From Antedon mediterranea (lineage: Eukaryota > Echinodermata > Crinoidea > Comatulida > Antedonidae), in NCBI RefSeq assembly GCF_964355755.1, contig NC_092672.1, positions 37,134,501 through 37,198,500 of the forward strand: a stretch of 64,000 nt of DNA. The letters are read 5' to 3'. The position numbers and the translations under genes were made by a program. This document shows positions 48,782 through 58,639 of the stretch, one piece after another (within the stretch, counting starts at the first letter, position 1; each line of letters opens with the position of its first letter). Under the pieces are notes generated by a model. The model did no database searches. It was not told the origin of the DNA and saw only the letters and a list, made by a program, of their open reading frames with translations.

Positions 48782-51700
48782 ATAGTAGAGCAGTTAATGA
48801 CATAAGTTGTGCATTTTATTACCAAAGCATGAAACTTGGCACAAAGTTTCTTTGATGTATATAGATTCAAAATATCGGGGGGTGCCAAGTGTCCAACGTC
48901 CGGTATGGCGGCCATCTTGATTTCAAAATGGCCACCATAAAAACAAAAAATGTTCATATCTTGGCAACTATACACATTAGAGACTTGATTCTGGTCTCAA
49001 ATTGTTCACAAACTATATATTTCTATTTGCTCTAATAAAAAGTTTCGTCCAAAAATGACCGGAAAGGACGTTTCTTACAGTTTGACCTTTGACCTCGTAT
49101 TTGTATATCTCTGTAACTACTGGTCATTTTCAATCGATTTTGGTGTCATTTTGTTCAGAATAAATACATTTATATTTGTAGTAATGAAACATTTTCACAT
49201 AAAATGACCGGAAATACAATTTATGACCTTTGACATTAATGTATTGATTTTTAATTATGTGAATACACTGTATGTGGTTTTTGTTGGTCTAAAGTGCACC
49301 TAATTTTGAACTTTGACCTGATAGGCGTAATTATATTAAATGATTAATGGACTTTAATTGTATATAGTACATAAAATTGGTAAACATTGTGCTTGGTGGT
49401 ACCATTAGTTCAATGATGTTGGCACCTTCTGATTCGCTAAAAGTTTTAATAGTTTGACAGAGGAAATAACATACATGTTATTGAATACCGTAAAACCTCG
49501 AAAAGGTGATAGTATGAGCTTCTTTTCGAGACAGACTGAATTTGAATGTCAAATGAATAGTATGATGATCGTGTTTATATCAATATATTATTAATGACCT
49601 TACAAAGAACCCTTTCTATTTCAACAATTAAGCCACAGTTATTCTACAATTTATTGTTTTCCAAGTGGTAGGCCTATTTTGATTGCATCTTATTTTTGTA
49701 TGCTTCCTCAGTTAATATGGTCCTAACCCTCCTTCTTTGTCTGTAGATGGTCTTATACCCCCTTCTGTGTCTGTTGATGGTATTATTACACCCCTTTCTT
49801 TTTGTGTGGATGGTCTTACACTCCCTTCTTTGTCTGTGGATGGTCCTTCACCCCCTTCTTTTTCTGTGGATGGTCCTACACCCCCTTCTTTGTCTGTGGA
49901 TAGTCTTATGCACCCTTCTTTGTCTGTGGATGGTCTTACACCCCTTTCTTTGTCTGTGGACGGTCTTATACCCCTTCTTTGTCTGTGGGTGGTCTTACAT
50001 CCCCTTCTTTGTCTGTGGAGGGTCCGACACCCCTTCTTTGTCTGTGGATGGTCCTACACCTCCTTTTTTTGTCTGTGGATGGTCTTATACCCCTTTTTGT
50101 CTGTAAGTGGTCCTATACCCCTTTCTTTGTCAGTGGTGGATGGTCTTACACCCCCTTCTTTGTCTATGGACGGTCCTACACTCCCTTCTTTGTCTGTGGA
50201 TGGTCTTACACCCCTTTATTTTTCTGTGGACGGTCTTATACCCCCTTCTGTGCCTGTATATGATCTTATATCCCCTTCTTTGTCTGTTGATGGTATTACA
50301 CCCCTTTCTTTGTCTGTTGATGGTATTACACCCCTTTTTTGTATGTGGATGGTCTTACACCCCTTTCTTTGTGTGTGGATGTTCTTGCACTCCTTTAATT
50401 TGCCTGTGGATGGTCTTGCACCCCCTTCTTTGTCTGTGGATGGTCTTATTTCTTTGTCTGTGGATGGTCTAGTTACCCCCTTCTTTGTCTGTGGATGGTC
50501 TTATATCCCTTTCTTTGTCAGTGGTGGATGGTCTTACACCCCCTTCTTTGTCTGTGGACGGTCCTACACTCCCTTCTTTGTCTGTGGATGGTCTTAAACC
50601 CCTTTCTTTTTCTGTGGACGGTCTTATACCCCTTTCTGTGCCTGTGTATGATCTTATACCCCCTTTTTTGTCTGTTGATGGTATTACACCCCTTTTTTGT
50701 ATGTGGATGGTCTTACACCCCTTTCTTTGTGTGTGGATGTTCTTGCACTCCTTTAATTTGTCTGTGGATGGTCTTGCACCCCCTTCTTTGTCTGTGGATG
50801 GTCTTATTTCTTTGTCTGTGGATGGTCTAGTTACCCCCTTCTTTGTCTGTGGATGGTCTTATATCCCCTTCTTTGTCTGTGGATGGTCTTCTCCCCTTCT
50901 TTGTCTGTGGATGGTCCTACACCCCCTTCTTTGTCTATGGATGGTCCTACACCCTTTCTTTGTCTGTGGATGGTATTATACCCTCTTCTTTGTCTGTAAG
51001 TGGTCTTATAGCCCTTTTTTTGTCAGTGGATGGTCTTATACCCCTTCTTTGTCTGTGGACGGTCCTACACCCCCTTCTTTGTCTGTAGATGGCCTTACAC
51101 CCCTTTCTTTGTCTGTGGATAGTCTTACACCTCCTTCTTTGTGTGTGGATGGTCTTCTTACACCCCCTTCTTTGTCTGTGGATGGTCTTACACCCCCTTC
51201 TTTGTCTGTGGATGGTCTTATACCCTCTTCTTTGTATGTGGATGGTCTTACAACCCCTTCTTTGTCTGTGGATGGTCTTACACCCCCTTCTTTGACTGGA
51301 CCCACTACTTTGATTGATTAAATTAGACATTGTTTCTTGTATGATTAGGAAACCAAGACCTTTAAAGTGAAAGTCCACAGGTGGATGCCTAAACAGGTCT
51401 TGTACAGAACAGTATATTGTAGGTCCATGTCACTAATTTGAGGATTACTTGAATAATTATATTGAGATGTCTTTTACAAATTGATTTAGTTCGGATTTTG
51501 CTAAAAAATCAATGACTAGAGAAAATCGAGGAAAAGGATTCAGATGAAAGGTTTACAGCAAAGGCCCTTTACCATAAAAATGGAGTACATTTTTTTAGAT
51601 GCAACGAAAAAACGATTGAAACATCACAGTTTAGCAAACAAGTCGGCATAGATGAGCTCAGTGATCTGTCATACTTTATGCCTATCCTATCACATCAAAA

Positions 51701-52268
51701 GTTAAAAATTCAGAATAATAATTCCGTGTCAATTATTTCGGTTAAAAAATTAGGTGCATTTATACCAATTAAACCACATACAGTATGTTCACATAATTAT
51801 ATATGTCAAAGGTTATAAATTGTATTTCCAGTCATTTTATGTGAAAATGTTTCATTACTACAAATATAAATGTCTTTATTCTGAACAAAATGACACCAAA
51901 ATCGATTGAAAATGATCAGTAGTTATTGAGATATACAGATAAGAGGTCAAATGTCAAACTGGAAGAAACGTCATTTCCAGTCATTTTTGGACAAAACTTT
52001 TCATTAGAGCAAATAGAAATAAGTGGTTTGTGAACAATTTAACACTAGAATCAAGTCTATACTGTTTATAGTTGCCAAGATATGAAGACTTTTTGTTTTT
52101 ATGGTGGCCATTTTGAAATCAAGATGGCCGCCATACCGGACGTTGGACACTTGGCACCCCCCCATATTTTGAATCTATATACATCAAAGAAACTTTGTGG
52201 AAAGTTTCATGCTTTGGTAATAAAGTGCACAACTTGGCTATTTTTATGGCGTTAACTGCTCTACTATT
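48782..52268. mobile_element. 3.5-kb foldback element
   Basis: Arms of about 450-500 bp are inverted copies. The left starts ATAGTAGAGCAGTTAA (48782) and the right ends TTAACTGCTCTACTATT-like (52268). Both contain GTGCCAAGTGTCCAACGTCC, GGTATGGCGGCCATCTTG, ATGACCGGAAA-type and TTTGACCTTTGACCTC-type words. The centre is a long 30-bp minisatellite with unique flanks (about 49250-49720 and 51310-51780). No transposase is visible, so it is a non-autonomous foldback (FB-like) element. Confidence 0.8.
49725..51305. repeat. 30-bp minisatellite with higher-order repeat
   Basis: About 50 units of a T/C-rich 30-mer (TTCTTTGTCTGTGGATGGTC followed by TTACACCCCC) fill the core of the foldback element. A larger block of about 388 bp (13 units) is duplicated: the odd word CAGTGGTGGATGG is at 50131 and again at 50519 with the same neighbours. 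Because the unit is 30 bases, all frames tend to stay open (plus-strand frame SLSVDGLTPP and others). Confidence 0.9.
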
Positions 52269-52351
52269 AAGTCTATAGTCCCGATAGCTACAACGATATC
52301 AGTAACAATGTTTCTGATAGTAAATTCAATCAATACCTCAAGTTATATAAA

Positions 52352-52402
52352 TAGAATAATAATAATAATAATAACACTACTACTACTACTAATAATAATA
52401 AT
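52352..52402. repeat. Trinucleotide microsatellite
   Basis: An AAT run, an ACT run (CACTACTACTACTACTA) and a second AAT run lie next to each other just outside the foldback element. Confidence 0.85.
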
Positions 52403-52689
52403 ATAGTACAATTTACAGTAAATTCTCAAATGGCAAAATTTCTTTTATTTTCGACAAATCATAATAAATATAAACAATAATCGCATAATAATTAAATTTA
52501 AAAGAGTTTGCTGTCAAGATTACAGATGCTCCTCGGATTAGGAATAACATTTAAATAAAAAGTGAAATATATGTACAGTACAGTAATATATATCTAACAT
52601 GTTTGAAATTGAATATCAATCAATATTACACTAATAAAATGTATACGGTAGTCTTTTTTACACTAATTTACATATATATATATATATTC

Positions 52690-53426
52690 ATGCATCTGCA
52701 CCCCTATACCAGGAAGCCCTCAAAGAAAGTGGATACAATCATCAACTTGAGTTCAATGCTGAACAGCAGAAGCCCAAAAACGTAAAAACCAACATCGGCC
52801 ACAAGTTTTTAGCTATAGTAGAAGATTGTTTTCCTGCCGGCAACAAGCTCAGAAAAATATTTAACAAAAATACCTTGAAACTAAGCTATAGTTGCATGCC
52901 CAGCGTAGACAAAGTAATTAACGCACACAACAAATATGTGATAGCCAAAGAAAAGCCTACTGAAACCAACGCGAAAACAAGCGGATGTAACTGCCGCAAT
53001 CCCAATGAATGCCCGCTCCCAGGTAACTGCCTAACAAAAGGTGTAGTTTACCAAGCTACAGTAAAGAGAGAAGATTCATCAAAAGAAGAAATATATGTCG
53101 GACTAACTGAAAACCAGTTTAAAACTAGATACAGAAACCATACGTCTTCATTCCGGAACGAAAAATTAAGAAGTGCAACGGAACTCAGTAAATATATATG
53201 GACACTTAAAGACTCTAAAACAAATTACTCAATTAAATGGAAAATTATAAAGAAATGCAAACCTTACTCAAATATTAACAAAAGATGTAATTTATGTATA
53301 TATGAAAAGTATGTTATTATATGTCAACCAGAGCTATGCTCACTGAACCGTAAGAACGAGTTAGTCTCTACTTGTAGACATAGGAAAAAATTCTTACTAA
53401 ATTGCAGATCCAAACAGTTTATCTAA
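52690..53426 (+). pseudogene. Penelope-like element C-terminus with GIY-YIG domain
   Basis: One frame is open from about 52700 to the stop at 53426. It reads ALKESGYNHQLEFNAEQQ, VKTNIGHKFLAI, KIFNKNTLKLSYSCMPSV, then a Cys cluster CNC..NPNECPLPGNC, then the endonuclease: GVVYQATV, IYVGLTENQFKTRYRNH, ATELSKYIWTLKD, CNLCIYEKYVI and a final CRHRKKFLL. This order (linker, Cys cluster, GIY-YIG with VY and YVG) is the C-terminal third of Penelope-like reverse transcriptases. The RT domain is missing; the element begins at a TA tract (52674-52687), so it is 5'-truncated. The frame itself is not broken. Confidence 0.9.
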
Positions 53427-53492
53427 AACAATAGGCTATTGTATACGACTTCCCGATGACTCACTCACACTGTGTCACTTATGTTTTATATT

Positions 53493-53548
53493 TCACCTGA
53501 AGAGTGCGGCCAGCTACATGCTGGTCGTACGAAACAAATTTGTAGTGA
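53493..53548 (+). ncRNA. Hammerhead ribozyme motif, left arm
   Basis: The order is TCAC (stem I), the core CTGAAGA (53497-53503; consensus CUGANGA), stem II GTGCGGCCAGC/GCTGGTCGTAC (11 pairs with two G-U) around loop TACAT, the core GAAA (53531-53534), a self-complementary stem III CAAATTTG, T and A at the cleavage position, then GTGA closing stem I. Cleavage would fall after A 53544. Hammerheads are known in the terminal repeats of Penelope-like elements. Stem I is short, only four clear pairs. Confidence 0.75.
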
Positions 53549-53661
53549 TTAAAACAATGAAGTAACCAAGTTTTCTGCTGTTATTTTATTTATATATATA
53601 TACTGTATATATATAAATAAATAAAATAACAGCAGAAAACTTGGTTACTTCATTGTTTTAA

Positions 53662-53717
53662 TCACTACAAATTTGTTTCGTACGACCAGCATGTAGCTGG
53701 CCGCACTCTTCAGGTGA
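53662..53717 (-). ncRNA. Hammerhead ribozyme motif, right arm
   Basis: This is the exact inverted copy of the left-arm motif, with CTGAAGA at 53707-53713 and GAAA at 53676-53679 on the minus strand. A transcript from either strand would thus carry one active-sense hammerhead and one antisense copy able to pair with it. Confidence 0.75.
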
Positions 53718-53782
53718 AATATAAAACATAAGTGACACAGTTGTCTCATAGTGCTTGATAGAAGTGAGTCATCGGGAAGTCG

Positions 53783-53855
53783 TATACGAAACAAATTTGT
53801 AGTGATTAAAACAATGAAGTAACCAAGTTTTCTGCTGTTATTTTATTTATTTATG
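53783..53855 (+). repeat. Third, truncated terminal copy
   Basis: From GTCGTATACGAAAC onward the sequence repeats the 3' half of the left arm (GAAACAAATTTGTAGTG, AACCAAGTTTTCTGCTG). The CTGAAGA half of the hammerhead is missing. The joint lies at the shared word GTCGTA. Confidence 0.75.
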
Positions 53856-53935
53856 CTCTACCTTGGTATTGAGCACTCTATCCAAACGGTCTGAAAATTT
53901 CAACCTGAATATATATATATATATATATCTCCAAT

Positions 53936-53980
53936 CTGCAGACAGTACTGTTTCGATCTTATTAGATCTCGTCAGTGCAG
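53936..53980 (-). ncRNA. Second, different hammerhead ribozyme motif
   Basis: On the minus strand: CTGCA (stem I), core CTGACGA (53969-53975), stem II GATCT/AGATC around AATA, core GAAA (53951-53954), self-complementary stem III CAGTACTG, TC at the cleavage site, and TGCAG closing stem I with five perfect pairs. All conserved core bases match. The sequence is unrelated to the other two hammerheads. It sits next to a TA tract (about 53911-53928), like the Penelope end. A small retrozyme or another Penelope family is the likely source. Confidence 0.8.
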
Positions 53981-54098
53981 CTCAGGTATCGAAATAAAAT
54001 GTACCGCAGAACTGGCACAATATATAGGCTGCCAGGTATGCGGGACATGGTACACTGATTATTAACCCAAAGAGTGCACAAGCTCAACGAGCGTGATA

Positions 54099-55377
54099 TC
54101 TATATTATAAGTGAGAGAGTTTGTCTGTTTGTTTGTTTGTCTGTTTGTTCGTTATACAAATTTTTGTTACTGCACGTAATCTTACATATGGGGTATCAAA
54201 ATGACCGCAATTGTACCGGGAATGTTCTAAGCTATATTTCAACATCATCCGCCACCTAGGATCCATGTTAGGGACCAAAATGTGGTCAAAACCCCCACTT
54301 TCGATGTTTGTTCGTTATACAAATTTCCGTTTCTGCACGTAACCACACGTATGGGGTATCAAAATGATGGCAATTGTACCCGGAAGGTTTTAAACTACAT
54401 TTAAAAAAATTCCCCCGACTCCTGGGGTTTTTGTGGGAGGGGTGGGGGCGGGGGGTGGTGTGGTGGTTTGTGATGTCATTTTTTGCTAGGGCTCGGGGTT
54501 GTAGGCTATCGAATTGTAAAATTATACTACAAAAGTTTGACAGTATTTTAATTATCCTCAGCAAGGCGTATATAGATATACATATTTTATTCATTAACCA
54601 ATATGACACCTATTCAATTACACATTTAGCAAAGTACTTTAACCATATCCAGCTATGTATCGGTCTCTTGGATTTTCTCATTACAGATATCCATTCCTGT
54701 GTGAACATACACACGTTGTTTACCGTTACTGTGTTCAACTACATCACGATGCCTCCAAGGAAAAAAAGTATTTAATTATTCCTGGGAAGCGGCTGGGAGT
54801 TTGGGGTGGGCCTATCACCATGACCGAAACTGTATTTGAAAACTGCCACTGAGGGATTATGGGTTGGGAGTGATAATAACATAACTTCAACAAATCACCC
54901 AGTGTATCTGGGGTGTGTTTGTAGGGGGAGGTGGAAGAGCGTAAATATTGTCGTAATGACGTAGCCTATATGCTTGGAATTTTACTAGGAAAAGTTACTA
55001 TATTTGAACTGTCATGGGGAGGAGTTAAGGTTTGTTGATTGTGGCTGGGGTGATGAGAGGAGAAAGAAGGCTGGGGGCCCGCAGTATCTAAATTAGATAT
55101 TTTAATTATCAGCCAATATGACACCTATTCATTTACACAATTTACAACGTACTTCAACCATTATTAGACCCATCATAGCTATGTATACTCCTCTCAATTT
55201 GAAGCTTACGTTGAATTGAATTTGTCCATCACTGGGAAGAATTGGTTTTTAAAAAAGAGTATGGGGTGTTATTGAAGAAGGGTGGAGATTGGTGAGTATA
55301 GACAGATACTGGCGTCGGGTGTTGAGAAGGCTTTAAACTAATTTTGAAACCCGCCCTGGGGCGGGTATAATTGCTAG
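54099..55377 (+). mobile_element. Non-autonomous Helitron
   Basis: The element starts TCTATATTATAAGTGAGAGA directly after an A and ends CTAG directly before a T, as expected for Helitron insertion between A and T. A strong hairpin CCCGCCCTGGGGCGGG (55350-55365) lies nine bases before the final CTAG. The 5' part has TTTG/TCTG repeats and an internal duplication (54148-54250 and 54307-54405, sharing TGTTCGTTATACAAATTT and ATGGGGTATCAAAATGA). There is no Rep/helicase ORF. Confidence 0.75.
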
Positions 55378-57165
55378 TATATATATATATGCATTTTGTG
55401 ACTTTAACCCTAAGCTTTCAACACTCTATGTATTTTACTATTGACCAAGTTTGATTCTAATCAGCCTAGCGTAAAAGTTTCCTAATTTTTTTATAATTAG
55501 GTATTAGCGCTTCCTATACAAATAAATCGAAAATGACTTCTGATCCAACATTCTTGAACATCTTAATAGACATAGTATTGAATAATGTTCTGTTGTTTTT
55601 TTTGAAAAATATAGAAAAAAACAAGAAAATACAGATGTAATACTGTAACATTGGTAGCAAGTATTTAAAAAGTACATATATAAATGTCTAGTTTTCGTAA
55701 TACTGTAGCTAAAATCACGAAGTCCTACCAGAGCATAATATTGAATTGGGCCTATGTACAGCAGTACTATAATATTATACAATGTTTATGTAATATGATT
55801 TACCATAATCGGTAATTCAGTCACTATCTATCACATACTGAACTTAATTATTGAGTACAGTCGAATCATATTATGTTGTATACTATCATAAATAAACACA
55901 TGCCCTACAGTACTTCAAACTTTATAAACAATTAATTTTCAAACCTATAAACAATAAAATAAATCACAATTAATATATACAAAGAAGTCTGTTATTTGAA
56001 GAAACACAAAGAAAATATGGTTCTGCGTAAAGTTGTCGTTTCATTGATTTAAAATAAAACATGTTGCGTCCAGGTACAGTAGCAACAACACAGTGTATAG
56101 TTTGACTCATTGAACAAAATGGGGCATCTTGGCCTAGTGTTCTCATCTTGGCCTAGTGTTCTCATCTTGGCCTAGTGTTCTCATCTTGGCCTAGTGTTCT
56201 CATGCCTGTGTGAACAACAGCTGCAATTTATCAGGAAAATACACACCTCTACTGTGTTTATGTCAATCCTTACTGTATAATATACAACGTTCGTTGCAAC
56301 AAAAAGTAATTGTCGACAATGTCTAAAGTCCTCTACTGTATAACATCATCAATTATATTAATTGACTCACACATGATTGCATCAATTGATTCATTTTAGG
56401 GGAATCTACCCATTTGTTTAAGACTAGTTTACTAGTAATAGTTTTGTAGTAATGGCAGAAACAAAGAAAGAAACAAAGAAGAAGAGATAAGAAGAAAGAG
56501 AGAGATTCGTTTGAAAACAGGACCCGGCCAGAACACCGGTGGTCAGAATGTAGCTGATGTAGTTAATTATGGGAATTCCATTTTGACATAGTAACGACAA
56601 ATAATAATTAAGACATGATATAAATATGCTATCAGTAGCCTAAGTGATCAATCACTACCTCGGTCGAATGTATACCAGCACTATTTTCACGAAGTGCCGT
56701 GGGTGTCGATGATAATGCATCGCAGTTATCTAGTAATTATTGAATAGCTGTGTAAACATCTTTGAAATTCCAAATTTAAAACTTTGCTTAAACGTATACT
56801 GTTTGGTATTGAATAAAAATAACACCATACTGTAATGACAGTAATAAATACGGTGTGTAAACATGTTCTGTATATAAAAATATATAAAAGATAACGCAAA
56901 CGGAATATTACGTTGTTTTAAAATTACGAGGACATGTTTTAAGATAAGTCGCAAGTTTTAATCTTAATTTCGTGATAGGCCTATACAGTATATGTGAGAC
57001 AAAGGTGTGTCACCGGTATCGTAGACCTTAACCTAATCATAAACCTATCTTTTTCCAGGATACAGTTATAAAATGTGAAATACATGAGATCCTGCGTTAA
57101 TTATGGAATTTGCATATGAGGATATACAGCAGTTGACACTAGCCATAGCCATGCAATAACAATAA
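55378..57165. other. Intergenic; one short minisatellite
   Basis: A 19-bp unit (CATCTTGGCCTAGTGTTCT) occurs four times at about 56125-56200. From 57003 to 57090 the sequence matches the 3' flank of gene copy 2. I see no exon. Confidence 0.5.
56125..56200. repeat. 19-bp tandem repeat, 4 units
   Basis: Four perfect copies of CATCTTGGCCTAGTGTTCT. Confidence 0.9.
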
Positions 57166-57588
57166 TTATGAGCAAAAGTTTAAATAGTGCCTAACTTTTG
57201 ATTCGAGTCCTGGAGAATGAGGTTTTACATAGCTTGTGTGATCAATGATTGCTTTTCCATGCTGTACATATCCCATAAATATATACATTGAGCCTGAAAA
57301 AACAAACACAATATGTTAATATTAAAAACAGTGCTTGTTGGTAAACGATAACAAGCTCGAAATTAACGTCATTCTCACCTTCAGCTACGTCGTAACATTG
57401 TGGTCCTGATAATATCTTCCTTATGCTTACAATTCCATACTGGTCTAATGTATGACTGTACTGAACTAATGTATGACTGGAAAGTAAATCAAGAAATTTG
57501 TAAACTTTGAAGACCTCAACTTCCAGACGATTAACTAAATGTTCTGAGTATATTTCATGATGAATTGATGAAACTCTCCCCAAAAATA
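57166..57588 (-). CDS. NTR-domain exons of a third family member (partial)
   Basis: Two minus-strand exons match the last two exons of copies 1 and 2 in phase and ends: 57379-57588 (acceptor TTTTCAG, donor GTGAG) and 57166-57293 (stop TAA). They encode LGRVSSIHHEIYSEHLVNRL, VFKVYKFLD, then two seven-residue repeats SHTLVQY and SHTLDQY, VSIRKILSGPQC, and GSMYIFMG..., ending LNFCS. The frame is intact across both exons, 112 residues. A possible upstream exon (57789-57839) has the right phase and position but little similarity. No Kunitz exons are seen upstream, where repeats occupy the expected place. It may be a truncated gene, an NTR-only gene, or one with distant exons outside the window. 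Confidence 0.75.
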
Positions 57589-58329
57589 CTGAAAATAAAA
57601 CAATAAATAATGAATAATGAACGTTTTATATTCGTGTAAGATGAAAATGTGTTATTTTCACCTTTCACCTCATGAAATTATGTATACCATTGCAGTCATA
57701 AACATTCATTATTTGTTAAAAATTCAAGGTATGTTGAATTTTGTGCTGTAGGCTATGTTTGTTTAAAAAACAATTTATATTTTTTTACCGTACCAGCACG
57801 AACTTTCATTCGGACAAGTATAATGAAAGCACTCAGAAACTGAGTGACGTACTTGGCAAAATATATCCACTGACTCGGAGCATGTTGAAAGATTTTTTTT
57901 TTTGCTTTAGGTATCAGCTTTACATAGTTCAAATATTGCTGGGGTTAATAATTTGTTTAAATAATTTTTTGAGACAAACAATTGCAACAATGACCTTTCT
58001 AAAATCAAGATGGACCACCAGAATAATGATCGAGGAGTGTGTTGAAGCTGTGCCGATTTGCGGCGCCTCTGCCTTAACTTATGTAGTAAGCTTAACCGCT
58101 TGACCAGTCGACTAATGTTTTGGTCCATATCAAAGAATATGCCCATGTTAAAAGAAGACAGAATGCGTGCTATTTAATATAACGTACGGAAGATAAGCTT
58201 TTGTGACATGACCAATATATCAATTTCCTGAAAATCAATAGACATGTTCTGTAAGTATATACCTATGTACAGAATGAAATAAGAAAGGACACACACTGGT
58301 ACTAACAAAACTAATTATCAACTAACAAT
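57589..58329. other. Upstream region of copy 3
   Basis: A candidate phase-1 exon at 57789-57839 (minus; VSECFHYTCPNESSCWY, acceptor CACTCAG, donor GTAAAA) sits where the Cys-pair exon of the other copies lies. Support is weak because sequence similarity is low. Nothing else is recognised. Confidence 0.3.
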
Positions 58330-58610
58330 AGTTAGTAAAATTTAAATTGACTAATTTAGCCTTTTCTCACTTCCTGCCGTCTGAATAATTGTTCATTTTT
58401 CCTTTGTTTTTTCTTTCGGGACCCCTCAGGATACAAACCTCCGGGTTTAGAGGGTTATCCTTTGCTCCTGCTCGTTTTTTGTTGTTGTCTTTGTTCTGAT
58501 TTTGTTGTTTGTTAAGTCTGCGACTTTTGATGTATATATATATATTTCTGTAACACTGTTATTTTTATATGAGCAAAAAATAAAAACAAACAAACAAACA
58601 AACAAGTTTA
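58330..58610 (+). mobile_element. LINE 3' UTR fragment
   Basis: A T-rich stretch with GGGACCCCTCAGGATACAAA and CTCCGGGTTTAGAGGGTTAT runs into TTGTTGTTGTCTTTGTTCTG and ends in repeated AAAC units at about 58583-58604. This is the typical look of a CR1-like LINE 3' end, similar to 4560-4895. No coding part remains. Confidence 0.5.
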
Positions 58611-58639
58611 ATTTGAATAACAATAGAACAGCAACGCCA

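Larger units (their letters stand above)
53437..53790. repeat. Large palindrome made of two inverted element ends
   Basis: The segment 53470-53605 is repeated in reverse at about 53606-53740 with few or no differences, centred on a TATATA tract. Inverted similarity continues outside (53437-53468 against 53762-53790) after a small insert of about 20 bases in the right arm. Each arm is the 3' terminal region of the Penelope-like element, including a hammerhead motif. The right arm is followed at 53787 by a third, truncated direct copy. Confidence 0.9.

Noticed and set aside
49737-51321. Long open frames (up to 286 residues) over the 30-bp minisatellite on both strands
   Set aside because: The unit length is a multiple of three, so frames stay open by chance. 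The array is the core of a foldback element.
53783-53855. Fourth hammerhead ribozyme
   Set aside because: It has GAAA and stem III but lacks the CTGANGA half and stem II, so it cannot fold as a hammerhead.
57907-58146. Coding exon for the Kunitz part of gene copy 3
   Set aside because: The position is about right, but the frame has no Kunitz cysteine pattern or matching splice phase.
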